From contig JBCCZC010000328.1 in the NCBI GenBank assembly GCA_039188505.1, positions 1 to 6,581 on the forward strand: 6,581 bases of DNA, given 5' to 3'. Position numbers and translations under genes: made by a program. Positions 1 to 5,550 of the stretch are shown piece after piece (positions within the stretch are counted from its first letter, which is position 1; every line of letters starts with the position of its first letter). The notes beneath the pieces are model-generated. The model searched no databases and had not been told where the DNA came from. It worked only from the letters and a program-made list of their open reading frames with translations. The stretch is from JBCCZC01 sp039188505. GTDB taxonomy: Bacteria > Pseudomonadota > Gammaproteobacteria > Xanthomonadales > SZUA-38.

Positions 1-56
1 CCCCCCCCCCCACCTCGCCGCCGTCTTTTTCTTCGTCCGCCCAGTACTCCGCTCAT
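1..56 (-). CDS. Possible start of a very basic ORF running off the left edge
   Basis: On the minus strand an ATG (plus 54-56) overlaps the TGA of the EDDV-repeat gene as ATGA, and GAGGAG lies just before it. The visible part is MSGVLGGRRKRRRRGGGG, open to the edge. The spacing to GAGGAG is short, and the last codons fall in an 11-base C run (G on this strand) at the window edge that may be an assembly artefact. If real, it would be a translationally coupled, strongly basic partner of the acidic repeat protein. There is too little sequence to claim a gene. Confidence 0.15.
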   Translation of the reverse strand, partial: MSGVLGGRRKRRRRGGGG

Positions 57-481
57 AACTCCTCGCACCAGTCTTCCACGTCGTCAGGGACGTCGTCATC
101 GACGTCGTCCTCGACGTCGTCCTCGACGTCGTCCTCGACGTCGTCCTCTACGTCGTCCTCTACGTCATCTTCGACGTCATCTTCGACGTCATCTTCGACG
201 TCATCTTCGACGTCGTCTTCCACGTCGTCTTCCACGTCGTCTTCCACGTCGTCTTCCACGTCGTCCTCGACATCATCCTCAACGTCGTCCTCAACGTCGT
301 CCTCGATATCGTCGACGGCCTGGGCCCAGACAGGACGGATGAGGTCGAAATCACTCAGGGCGAGGAAGGGCGGGGCGAAGAAAAGGGCGCAGGCAAGCAG
401 GGCGGCTAGCGCGAGCTTTCTGCTGGCGTGTCGATTTCCGTCCATAGCGCCGCGGATCCCCCTGTTCCTATTTCCATCCAT
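53..481 (-). CDS. Exported polyacidic EDDV-tetrapeptide repeat protein
   Basis: This 142-residue protein has no enzymatic domain that I recognise. Residues 1-22 are a polar, basic n-region. A hydrophobic stretch follows (about 23-42, LALAALLACALFF core), with a likely signal peptidase I site after AQA at residue 55. The mature part is VDDI, then exactly 17 copies of EDDV, then DDDV, PDDV and a short EDWCEEL tail holding the only mature cysteine. Each EDDV unit carries three negative charges, so the exported product is an extreme polyanion that could bind Ca2+ or other cations, or a basic partner (inference). The start at 481 is favoured by AAGGAG (plus-strand 491-496) nine bases upstream. A second in-frame ATG at 443-445 begins another MDGNR but has a weaker ribosome site. 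It diverges from the ECF sigma gene and has its own ECF-like promoter. The real reading frame is supported by the signal peptide, the ribosome site and strictly synonymous variation between repeat units. Confidence 0.8.
   Translation of the reverse strand: MDGNRNRGIRGAMDGNRHASRKLALAALLACALFFAPPFLALSDFDLIRPVWAQAVDDIEDDVEDDVEDDVEDDVEDDVEDDVEDDVEDDVEDDVEDDVEDDVEDDVEDDVEDDVEDDVEDDVEDDVDDDVPDDVEDWCEEL
77..316. repeat. 12-bp tandem repeat array (20 units) encoding EDDV
   Basis: There are twenty contiguous 12-base units with plus-strand consensus NACGTCNTCNTC and no interruption. Units at 101-304 (17 units) all encode EDDV on the minus strand; the flanking units encode PDDV and DDDV on one side and VDDI on the other. 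At least nine nucleotide versions occur among the 17 EDDV units, and all differences are at codon third positions. Identical versions are clustered: four GACGTCGTCCTC units at 101-148, three GACGTCATCTTC at 173-208, three CACGTCGTCTTC at 221-256 and two AACGTCGTCCTC at 281-304. That pattern indicates local duplication by slippage or unequal exchange. Because the unit is a multiple of three, every frame through the array stays open. Confidence 0.95.
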
Positions 482-512
482 GCGTCGAAACTCCTTCCCT
501 TGTGTCAGCTTC

Positions 513-538
513 GACGCACGAGACGACGGAATTATTCC
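513..538 (-). promoter_or_regulatory. ECF-type promoter for the EDDV-repeat gene
   Basis: On the minus strand GGAATAA (the -35 core GGAAT is plus 534-538) is followed after a 17-base spacer by CGTC (plus 513-516). The expected start of transcription, about 7-10 bases beyond, leaves roughly a 25-base leader that contains the AAGGAG ribosome site. The same two-part motif with the same spacing stands before three other genes in this window. ECF sigma factors commonly use a GGAA-type -35 and a CGTC/CGTT-type -10. Assignment to the adjacent sigma factor is inference. Confidence 0.6.
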
Positions 539-552
539 CCCGGTAGGGAATA
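533..552. promoter_or_regulatory. Inverted repeat joining two divergent -35 elements
   Basis: TATTCCC (533-539) and GGGAATA (546-552) are perfect 7-base arms around a 6-base centre (CCGGTA). Each arm contains the -35 core of one of the two divergent promoters, so the two promoters stand back to back with their -35 cores eight bases apart. The symmetry follows partly from having two copies of the same -35 box. The match extends to seven bases, so a dimeric regulator site is also possible. Confidence 0.55.
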
Positions 553-572
553 GAATGCCGCCTTGCCACGTT
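547..572 (+). promoter_or_regulatory. ECF-type promoter for the sigma/anti-sigma operon
   Basis: GGAAT (547-551, extended GGAATAG) is followed after 17 bases by CGTT (569-572), the usual form of an autoregulated ECF promoter. Transcription would begin near 579-582, leaving only about 5-8 bases before the preferred GTG start at 587. The transcript would therefore be nearly leaderless, or the real start of transcription or translation differs slightly. It matches the other three promoters except for CGTT in place of CGTC and G in place of A after GGAATA. Confidence 0.55.
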
Positions 573-586
573 CTCTGGGGAAAGCA

Positions 587-1081
587 GTGCCCGACGTCAC
601 CGCCGAGGTCCGGGAAGCCATCGTAGCGCTATTGCCGCGGTTGCGGCGTTTTGCCTACTCCCTGACCGGATCCGTGGCGGATGCCGATGACCTGCTGCAG
701 GCGACCGTAGAACGGCTCCTGACACGCCGCATTCCCCGAAATGCCGACGTGTCGCGCTGGTCTTTCACCCTCTGCCGGAATCTCTGGATCGACGAGCTCC
801 GTTCCCGCTCGATACGGCGCTCGGAACCCGAGGCAGACGTCGACATACTGCAGGATGGCATCGACCCGGACCGGGAAATCGTGAATCGAATCACGATTTC
901 CGAGGTTCGCGGGGCCCTCGACGAGCTGCCGGAAGGCCAGCGGCTCGCCCTGAGCCTCGTGACGGTCGAGGGCTACAGCTATGCGGAGGCCGCCGAGATC
1001 CTCGACGTCCCGATCGGGACGATCATGAGTCGGATCGCACGCGCTCGCCGGAACCTGGCCGAGAAACTGGAGCAGAAATGA
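587..1081 (+). CDS. ECF-family RNA polymerase sigma factor
   Basis: This 164-residue protein directs RNA polymerase to a specific promoter set. Region 2 spans about residues 13-80, with the typical ALLPRLRRFAYSLTG helix, ADADDLLQATVERLL (core polymerase contact) and SFTLCRNLWIDELRSR (-10 recognition). A short acidic linker leads to region 4 (about 105-160), with LDELPEGQRLALSLVTVEGY and the helix-turn-helix AEAAEILDVPIGTIMSRIARAR that reads the -35. There is no region 1.1 or 3, and no C-terminal extension, so this is a minimal ECF. I chose GTG at 587 (GGGGA at 577-581, spacing 5). An in-frame TTG at 563 would add eight residues but lies within the putative promoter and has no ribosome site. 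Its stop overlaps the anti-sigma start (ATGA, 1078-1081), which gives translational coupling of the pair. The probable targets are the four GGAATA/CGTC promoters here, including its own. Confidence 0.93.
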   Translation: MPDVTAEVREAIVALLPRLRRFAYSLTGSVADADDLLQATVERLLTRRIPRNADVSRWSFTLCRNLWIDELRSRSIRRSEPEADVDILQDGIDPDREIVNRITISEVRGALDELPEGQRLALSLVTVEGYSYAEAAEILDVPIGTIMSRIARARRNLAEKLEQK

Positions 1082-1803
1082 CCATCAGCGACGAACAACT
1101 CTCCGCCTACCTTGACGGCGAACTCGACGACGCGGAAACCGCGCTGATCGACGATGCGCTCGCGGCGGACGCGCAGCTCCGCGCCCGGCTCGAGTCACTG
1201 GCGCTGGCGGACGTCGCCCTCCGCGAAGCTGTTTCGGCGATCGATGACGTTCCCATGCCCGCTGGCGTTCACGAGCTGCTCGCGGCCTCCGCATCGAGCG
1301 CCGAGCAGCCGTCGGCCTTCGCGCGCTTCATCGATTCGATCTTTCCGCGACCGATCCACGCGGTTGCGTGGTCGCTGCTGTGCTTCGCGGCAGGCGGCAT
1401 CTTCCTGCAGCTCCTGCCCGAAGACGACGGGGGCATCCGGCTCGGACCCGTCGCCGCGGCGTCAGCGCTCCACACAGCCCTCGAGGAGGCACCCAGCGGG
1501 TCGGCCCGAAACGGCGTCGTCGCGCACCTCACGTTCCAGGGAACGGACGGCCGCTGGTGCCGTGAAGTCTCGATCCAGGCGTCCGGCAATCCCGCGCGTG
1601 CGCTGGCCTGTCGCTCGGACGGGAGCTGGTCTCTGGAACTGGCGGCACCGCTCGGAACAGGCGAGGCGGGCGCTGATGGATACACGCCCGCATCGGACGA
1701 GTCCGCGGCCTTCGGTCGGATCGTCGACGCGATGATGGCGGCCGATTCCCTGTCTCCGGACGAGGAGCAGCGTCTGATCTCGGATGGCTGGCGCGACCGG
1801 TGA
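1078..1803 (+). CDS. Membrane anti-sigma factor (zinc-free ASD type)
   Basis: This 241-residue protein should hold the upstream sigma factor at the membrane until a signal releases it. The N-terminal cytoplasmic part (residues 1-60) starts SDEQLSAYLDGELDD, typical of anti-sigma domains. It has no His or Cys in its first 60 residues, so it lacks the HxxxCxxC zinc motif of ZAS proteins. One membrane segment lies at about 94-113 (HAVAWSLLCFAAGGIFLQLL). The C-terminal part (about 114-241) would be periplasmic. It has a WCREV...ALACRSDGSW pattern with Cys161 and Cys178, which could form a disulfide and act as a sensor (inference). The ribosome site GGAG at 1069-1072 lies inside the sigma gene. The gene overlaps the sigma stop by ATGA and the methyltransferase start by GTGA. 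The identity rests on position next to an ECF gene, topology and the YLDGELD motif. Confidence 0.88.
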   Translation: MTISDEQLSAYLDGELDDAETALIDDALAADAQLRARLESLALADVALREAVSAIDDVPMPAGVHELLAASASSAEQPSAFARFIDSIFPRPIHAVAWSLLCFAAGGIFLQLLPEDDGGIRLGPVAAASALHTALEEAPSGSARNGVVAHLTFQGTDGRWCREVSIQASGNPARALACRSDGSWSLELAAPLGTGEAGADGYTPASDESAAFGRIVDAMMAADSLSPDEEQRLISDGWRDR

Positions 1804-2450
1804 CCGGGGATTCCAGCCGTCGCGCCCCCGAGATCTTCCGCGAGATCTATCGCAGACGGCAGTGGGGCCGGGGGACGTTCAATTCCGGCCGTGGATCCAT
1901 GCCCCGCAACTCCGCCGAGTACCGCGCCTACGTGACGGCATTTATGCAGACGCGGCAGATCTCGAGCGTCGTGGACCTCGGTTGCGGGGATTTCCAGGTC
2001 TCGAGGCTCATGGACTGGAGCGAGGTCAGCTACGTCGGCGTGGATGCCGTCGCCGAACTGGTTTCGAGGAATAACCGGCTCCACGCGACCGACAACGTCC
2101 GATTTGTTCTGGCGGACATCATTCACGACGACCTTCCGCCGGCCGAACTCTGTCTCCTCCGACAGGTCCTGCAGCACCTCTCCAACGACGACATCGCCCG
2201 GGTACTGGCCAAGCTGAAGCAGTACCGCTACGTCCTGGTGACCGACGGCCTCCCGCCGGTTGAGCCCGAGGCGAAGAACGTCGACAAGCCGACGGATCAG
2301 GACAACCGCTGGAACGAGCGCTACGGCAGTGGCCTCTACCTCGAAGCACCGCCCTTCGGCGTCGAGGCCCAAATCGTCCTCGAGTACCCCTGCAGCTCGG
2401 GGCTCGAGACCTACCGAACGCTCCTGATGGAGAACCCCGCCTCAGCCTGA
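1800..2450 (+). CDS. Class I SAM-dependent methyltransferase
   Basis: This 216-residue protein has a Rossmann-type methyltransferase fold. Motif I is SVVDLGCGDF (about 56-65), binding SAM. The acidic residue closing strand 2 is Asp82 in YVGVDAVAEL. FVLADI (102-107) carries the adenine-binding acid, and LCLLRQVLQHLSND (117-130) is the post-motif strand and helix seen in small-molecule methyltransferases. The C-terminal part (RWNERYGSGLYLEAPPFGV, then EYPC) probably shapes the acceptor pocket; I cannot name the substrate. The N-terminal EIFREIY, WGRG and SGRGSM stretch resembles methyltransferases found in glycan and surface-polymer loci (from memory, low certainty). GTG at 1800 overlaps the anti-sigma TGA and has no clear ribosome site of its own, so translation is probably coupled. 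It is therefore co-expressed with the sigma/anti-sigma pair, and may modify an envelope component or a signal. Confidence 0.85.
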   Translation: MTGDSSRRAPEIFREIYRRRQWGRGTFNSGRGSMPRNSAEYRAYVTAFMQTRQISSVVDLGCGDFQVSRLMDWSEVSYVGVDAVAELVSRNNRLHATDNVRFVLADIIHDDLPPAELCLLRQVLQHLSNDDIARVLAKLKQYRYVLVTDGLPPVEPEAKNVDKPTDQDNRWNERYGSGLYLEAPPFGVEAQIVLEYPCSSGLETYRTLLMENPASA

Positions 2451-2522
2451 GCGACGGAGCAAGCTGCGCCAGCGTTCGCGCTTCGGCACGCCGCGTGTCC
2501 GGCGGGACCCTGAATCCGTCAT

Positions 2523-2548
2523 GGAATAAATCTCGATTCCGCTTCGTC
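2523..2548 (+). promoter_or_regulatory. ECF-type promoter for the G8/beta-helix gene
   Basis: GGAAT (2523-2527, extended GGAATAAA) is followed after 17 bases by CGTC (2545-2548), the same architecture as the divergent pair near 513-572. Predicted transcription start near 2555-2558 gives a leader of about 35 bases before ATG 2592, with GGGAG (2581-2585) in it. It lies in the 141-base gap after the methyltransferase. The rest of that gap (2451-2522) shows only short GC hairpins and no T-tract terminator. Confidence 0.6.
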
Positions 2549-2591
2549 ATCCCGGAAAACAACGACCGATCCGGTCAACCGGGAGTGATCC

Positions 2592-4256
2592 ATGAACGCG
2601 ACGAAGCACTGCACGGGCTCGGCCCGATTCCTGCTCCACCTGCCCCTGGCCCTTGGCCTCCTGGTGGCAGGTGCCGACATCGCCAACGCATCCGCCCAGC
2701 ACCACTGCGACGGCCCGGTCGACCCGACCGGACTCGTGGCGGCAGCCGACGCGACCCACATCGCGGCGGCCAGCGGGCGCTGGGAGGCGCCGTTGACCTG
2801 GTCCGGTGGTCTCGTGCCTGATCGAGACGCGCGGGTGCTGATTCCCGAGAGCCTCGCGGTCACGATCGACACGCGGCTCGACGCGACGCTTTCGACGGTC
2901 CGCGTCGACGGCGCGCTCCGCTTCGCCAGCGATGCCGACACCGCCCTGAGGCTCGACACGCTCGTGACGACATGCACGGGCCTGCTCGCCATCGGTTCCG
3001 CCGACGCGCCGGTGGCCGCTGATCGACGCGCTTCGATCACCTTTGTCGACAACGGCCCCGTCGACGGCTTAGAGGACCCGGCCCAGATCGGCCGCGGCGC
3101 AGTGCTGCTGGGCCGGACCGAGTTCCATGGTGCTCCCAGGACCCATCGGGCGATTCTCGACGTCCATCCCCGGGCGGGCGCGGCAACGATCCGCCTGAAG
3201 CAGGCCCCGGAAGGCTGGCGCGTGGGCGACCTGCTGACGATCACCGGCACGGTGGCGGGAGACCCGCGCAGCGACGAGCTCCGGCAGATCGCCGCCATCG
3301 ACGGCACCACCATCTCGCTGGCGACGCCGCTCTCGCTCGATCATGTCCCGCCGGCCAGCGATCTGAACGTCTACGTGGCGAACCTGACGCGCAACATCGT
3401 GATCGCTTCCGAAAGCGCCGAGGTCGCGCATCGGGGCCACGTGATGTTCATGCATACGCTGGACGTCGACGTCCGGAATGTCGCCTTCGAGAATCTCGGC
3501 CGGACCGACAAGCGGCGCGAGCTGGACGACCTGTTCTTCGAGTTCGAGGAAGACGTCGTCGGCAACGCGACCTCCGCCGGCGTCGTCTTCGAGGTCGAGG
3601 AAGGGCCCCGGACGAATATCCGGGGGCGCTATCCCGTGCACTTCCATCGCGGCGGCGTCGCGCCCGGATCGACGCCGGCGCGGATCAGCGGATCCGTGGT
3701 CTTCGATAGTCCCGGCTGGGGCTTCGTCATGCATTCCGCCCATGTCCACATGATCGACAACGTCTCCTACGCGGTTCAGGGCAGTGGCTTCTATACGGAG
3801 GCCGGGGACGAGATCGGCCTGCTCCAGGGGAACATCGCCGTCCGCTCTGCGAACGATGCCTTCGTCCTCGACGACGGGGGCGCGATCGATCCTGACCTGG
3901 GCGCGGACCAGCAGGAATTCGGCAACGACGGCGAAGGCTTCTGGCTTTCCGGGCACCGGGTCGCCCTCATCGACAACGTGTCTGCGGGATCGACCGGGCA
4001 TGGTTTCATCTACTGGACGGACGGGCTTGTCGAAGCCGATATCCCGGAGCCCGCACGGATGTCCGTCCGCGTCGCCGATCTACCGAACGGCGACCTGATC
4101 CCGGGCCGGGAGTCGATTCCGACCTGGTGGGCGCCGATGGCACCGATCCGCGGTAACGAAGCCTATGGATCGATGATCGGCTTCCGATTCCGGTACGCGT
4201 ATTCGCAGGCCTACCTCGGTGAAGGCGGCAGCGCGTTTCACAAGCCGCCACCGTAG
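2592..4256 (+). CDS. Exported G8-domain/parallel beta-helix protein, N-terminal part before TAG
   Basis: This 554-residue frame begins with a signal peptide (basic n-region, hydrophobic core about 12-30, likely cleavage after ANASA at 35). Residues about 57-175 match a G8 domain, the beta-rich module of CEMIP/TMEM2 and fibrocystin-type proteins (GRWEAPLTWSGGLVP, LIPESLAVTID, TVRVDGALRF). A right-handed beta-helix follows, with the family hallmark RGRYPVHFHRGG (345-355) and NVSYAVQGSGFYTEAGDEIG, resembling the CEMIP NVxYxVxGHxFFxEDG segment. In animal relatives such proteins bind or cleave hyaluronan; here a polysaccharide ligand or enzyme role is only inferred. The start is supported by GGGAG six bases upstream. 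The frame ends at TAG 4254-4256, but the same frame continues open to 5429 with matching content, so this is most likely the first 59 percent of a 945-residue protein interrupted by one nonsense codon. Confidence 0.85.
   Translation: MNATKHCTGSARFLLHLPLALGLLVAGADIANASAQHHCDGPVDPTGLVAAADATHIAAASGRWEAPLTWSGGLVPDRDARVLIPESLAVTIDTRLDATLSTVRVDGALRFASDADTALRLDTLVTTCTGLLAIGSADAPVAADRRASITFVDNGPVDGLEDPAQIGRGAVLLGRTEFHGAPRTHRAILDVHPRAGAATIRLKQAPEGWRVGDLLTITGTVAGDPRSDELRQIAAIDGTTISLATPLSLDHVPPASDLNVYVANLTRNIVIASESAEVAHRGHVMFMHTLDVDVRNVAFENLGRTDKRRELDDLFFEFEEDVVGNATSAGVVFEVEEGPRTNIRGRYPVHFHRGGVAPGSTPARISGSVVFDSPGWGFVMHSAHVHMIDNVSYAVQGSGFYTEAGDEIGLLQGNIAVRSANDAFVLDDGGAIDPDLGADQQEFGNDGEGFWLSGHRVALIDNVSAGSTGHGFIYWTDGLVEADIPEPARMSVRVADLPNGDLIPGRESIPTWWAPMAPIRGNEAYGSMIGFRFRYAYSQAYLGEGGSAFHKPPP
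4254..4256 (+). other. In-frame amber codon inside the G8/beta-helix gene
   Basis: TAG replaces codon 555 in AFHKPPP-stop-AYVDTMNPVI. The frame is unchanged on both sides and remains open for 390 more codons. A nearby upstream copy of the same words, CAG GCC TAC at about 4207-4215 (Gln-Ala-Tyr), suggests that the original codon here was CAG (Gln), changed by a single C to T transition. The TAG sits in the 10-base palindrome GTAGGCCTAC (4253-4262). A sequencing error, a true mutation or readthrough cannot be distinguished from the sequence alone. Confidence 0.8.
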
Positions 4257-4271
4257 GCCTACGTCGACACG

Positions 4272-5429
4272 ATGAATCCCGTCATCGACGAGCTGACGGT
4301 CTGGAACAACCGGGATGGCGTGCTCCTCAACTACACCGCGCGGCTCAGCGTGCGCAACGCGCGCATCGTCGGCATCGGCGCTCGGACGAACCTCACTGAT
4401 GCCACTGCGAACAGCGGCGTCGGTCTCGACCTGGGGACCGGCATCACCGACGGGCCGGGCCGGCTCCAGAACGTCACCATCGAGGGCTTCGACCACGGAC
4501 TGATCGCGCCGCGGAACGGGCAGTGGGAACTGTCGCGGCTCACGCTTCGGAATCTCCGGGACATCTACATCAAGGAGACGCGTCTCGGTCCGCGAACGCT
4601 GCTCATGGAGCAGGTCGAGTTTGGCGCCCTCGAAGGCACCGCGGTGTCGGGACGCGAGCGTCGCCGCGTCAACGTGGTGCTGGACCCGGATCTGGAGCCG
4701 TTCGGCGGACTTCAGCCGTTCTTCTTTCTCCTGCCGGACTACCTCTCGATCAACGGGACGGGCGTCTACTTCGACCAGCGCGACGCGAACTTCGTGCCCT
4801 TGCCGAGCGAGGACTACGACATCGAGGACGAGCTCGAAGCCTATGCCGACCTGTCCAACGCCGAGCTGATGGATGCGTTCGGCCTGTCCTTCGGCGGTTC
4901 CCCGACGCCGGCGGGCTCGTGGCGCGACGAGACCCTCGAGGGGGGTTCCTGGGGCGCCTATCCCCGGATCGTCACCCTTCAGCCCACGCTCAGCGATATG
5001 ACGTCGGGCGGCGAGTTTCCGGAGCCGCCGGAGGGCGACCGCGATCCCGTGATCTCGGGCAACGCGCTGGCGCTGGAGCGCGGCGAGACGGTGGTGCTGC
5101 TCCCTTCGAACATCAACACGCTCGACACGGACTCGTTGCCCAGCGAGCTCCTCTACGCCGCGAACGACGTGCGGAACGGGCATTTCGCTCGCTTCGAGGA
5201 CCCTGGTGCGCCCATCACGACCTTTACCCACGCAGAGGTCGAGGCGGGCGTCCTGCGCTTTGTGCACGACGGCAGCGCCAGCGCGCCGTCCTATCGCCTG
5301 GCCGTGACGGACGGCGTCTTCACCTCCCCAACCACCGAAGCCGCCGTGTCGTTCGACGCGGGTGATGTGCCCGCAGCGACGGGCGCGGTCGTGTTCTCCG
5401 ACGGCTTCGAGCGCTCTTTCGGCCGCTAG
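4272..5429 (+). CDS. C-terminal part of the G8/beta-helix protein (after the amber codon)
   Basis: The frame is the same as the upstream part; 4272 is merely the first ATG after the TAG. It has no ribosome site and no signal peptide, so alone it would be a cytoplasmic fragment. Its start (VIDELTVWNNRDGVLLNYT) continues the beta-helix rungs. VTIEGFDHGLIAP and LTLRNLRDIYIKE are further turns. Residues about 258-362 of this part match a CSPG/cadherin-like repeat: ISGNALALERGETVVL, ELLYAANDVRNGHF, FTHAEVEAGVLRFVHDGS, APSYRLAVTDG. That module is common in large surface or adhesive bacterial proteins. The end is VVFSDGFERSFGR; an FxDGFE tail is a recurring C-terminus in secreted proteins of some gammaproteobacteria (from memory). 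No other damage is visible, so any inactivation is recent. An insertion-free, single-codon break argues against an old pseudogene. Confidence 0.75.
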   Translation: MNPVIDELTVWNNRDGVLLNYTARLSVRNARIVGIGARTNLTDATANSGVGLDLGTGITDGPGRLQNVTIEGFDHGLIAPRNGQWELSRLTLRNLRDIYIKETRLGPRTLLMEQVEFGALEGTAVSGRERRRVNVVLDPDLEPFGGLQPFFFLLPDYLSINGTGVYFDQRDANFVPLPSEDYDIEDELEAYADLSNAELMDAFGLSFGGSPTPAGSWRDETLEGGSWGAYPRIVTLQPTLSDMTSGGEFPEPPEGDRDPVISGNALALERGETVVLLPSNINTLDTDSLPSELLYAANDVRNGHFARFEDPGAPITTFTHAEVEAGVLRFVHDGSASAPSYRLAVTDGVFTSPTTEAAVSFDAGDVPAATGAVVFSDGFERSFGR

Positions 5430-5468
5430 CGGCTGGAGCCCGTTGAGCCGGGCCGCGCGGCCGCTTTT
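5428..5468 (+). terminator. Possible GC-rich hairpin terminator after the G8/beta-helix gene
   Basis: Immediately after the TAG stop, AGCGGC (5428-5433) pairs with GCCGCT (5460-5465), and the fold runs into four Ts (5465-5468). A strong competing palindrome GGCCGCGCGGCC lies at 5451-5462. The T-tract is short and the stem imperfect, so factor-independent termination is plausible but not certain. It would separate the G8 gene from the promoter for the synthase gene at 5478. Confidence 0.4.
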
Positions 5469-5477
5469 CGAAACCAG

Positions 5478-5503
5478 GGAATAAACCCCGGACCCCGTCC
5501 GTC
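5478..5503 (+). promoter_or_regulatory. ECF-type promoter for the poly-gamma-glutamate synthase gene
   Basis: GGAAT (5478-5482, extended GGAATAAA) is followed after exactly 17 bases by CGTC (5500-5503). This is the fourth occurrence of the motif, again in an intergenic gap and in the direction of the next gene. Transcription would start near 5510-5513, giving a leader of about 65 bases that contains a strong ribosome site and a nine-codon mini-ORF. Confidence 0.6.
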
Positions 5504-5550
5504 AAGGTCATGAACGCAGGCCCTTCGGCCTCGGCAAAGGAGTGAATCAG

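Noticed and set aside
77..316. CRISPR array
   Set aside because: The 12-base units are contiguous with no spacers and encode a peptide repeat.
160..354. Minus-strand Thr/Lys-rich repetitive frame in the EDDV array
   Set aside because: It is a shadow: a 12-base repeat keeps all frames open, and this frame lacks a signal peptide, a ribosome site and silent-only variation.
563..565. TTG as the sigma factor start
   Set aside because: It lies inside the predicted promoter spacer and has no ribosome site. GTG 587 has GGGGA and matches the usual ECF N-terminus.
710..735. Minus-strand GGAAT...CGTT inside the sigma gene as a fifth promoter
   Set aside because: The spacer is 16 bases, the extended GGAATA is missing, and no minus-strand gene lies downstream in a fitting position.
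1269..2372. Long minus-strand frame (367 codons) under the anti-sigma and methyltransferase genes
   Set aside because: It is antisense to two well-supported genes, shows no domain, and is explained by high-GC codon bias.
2489..2504. CGCCG/CGGCG hairpin after the methyltransferase as a terminator
   Set aside because: The stem is short and no T-tract follows, so there is no support for factor-independent termination.
4080..5267. Long minus-strand frame (395 codons) under the G8/beta-helix C-terminal part
   Set aside because: It has no recognisable motifs and is compositionally biased; the plus strand holds clear beta-helix and CSPG-like content.
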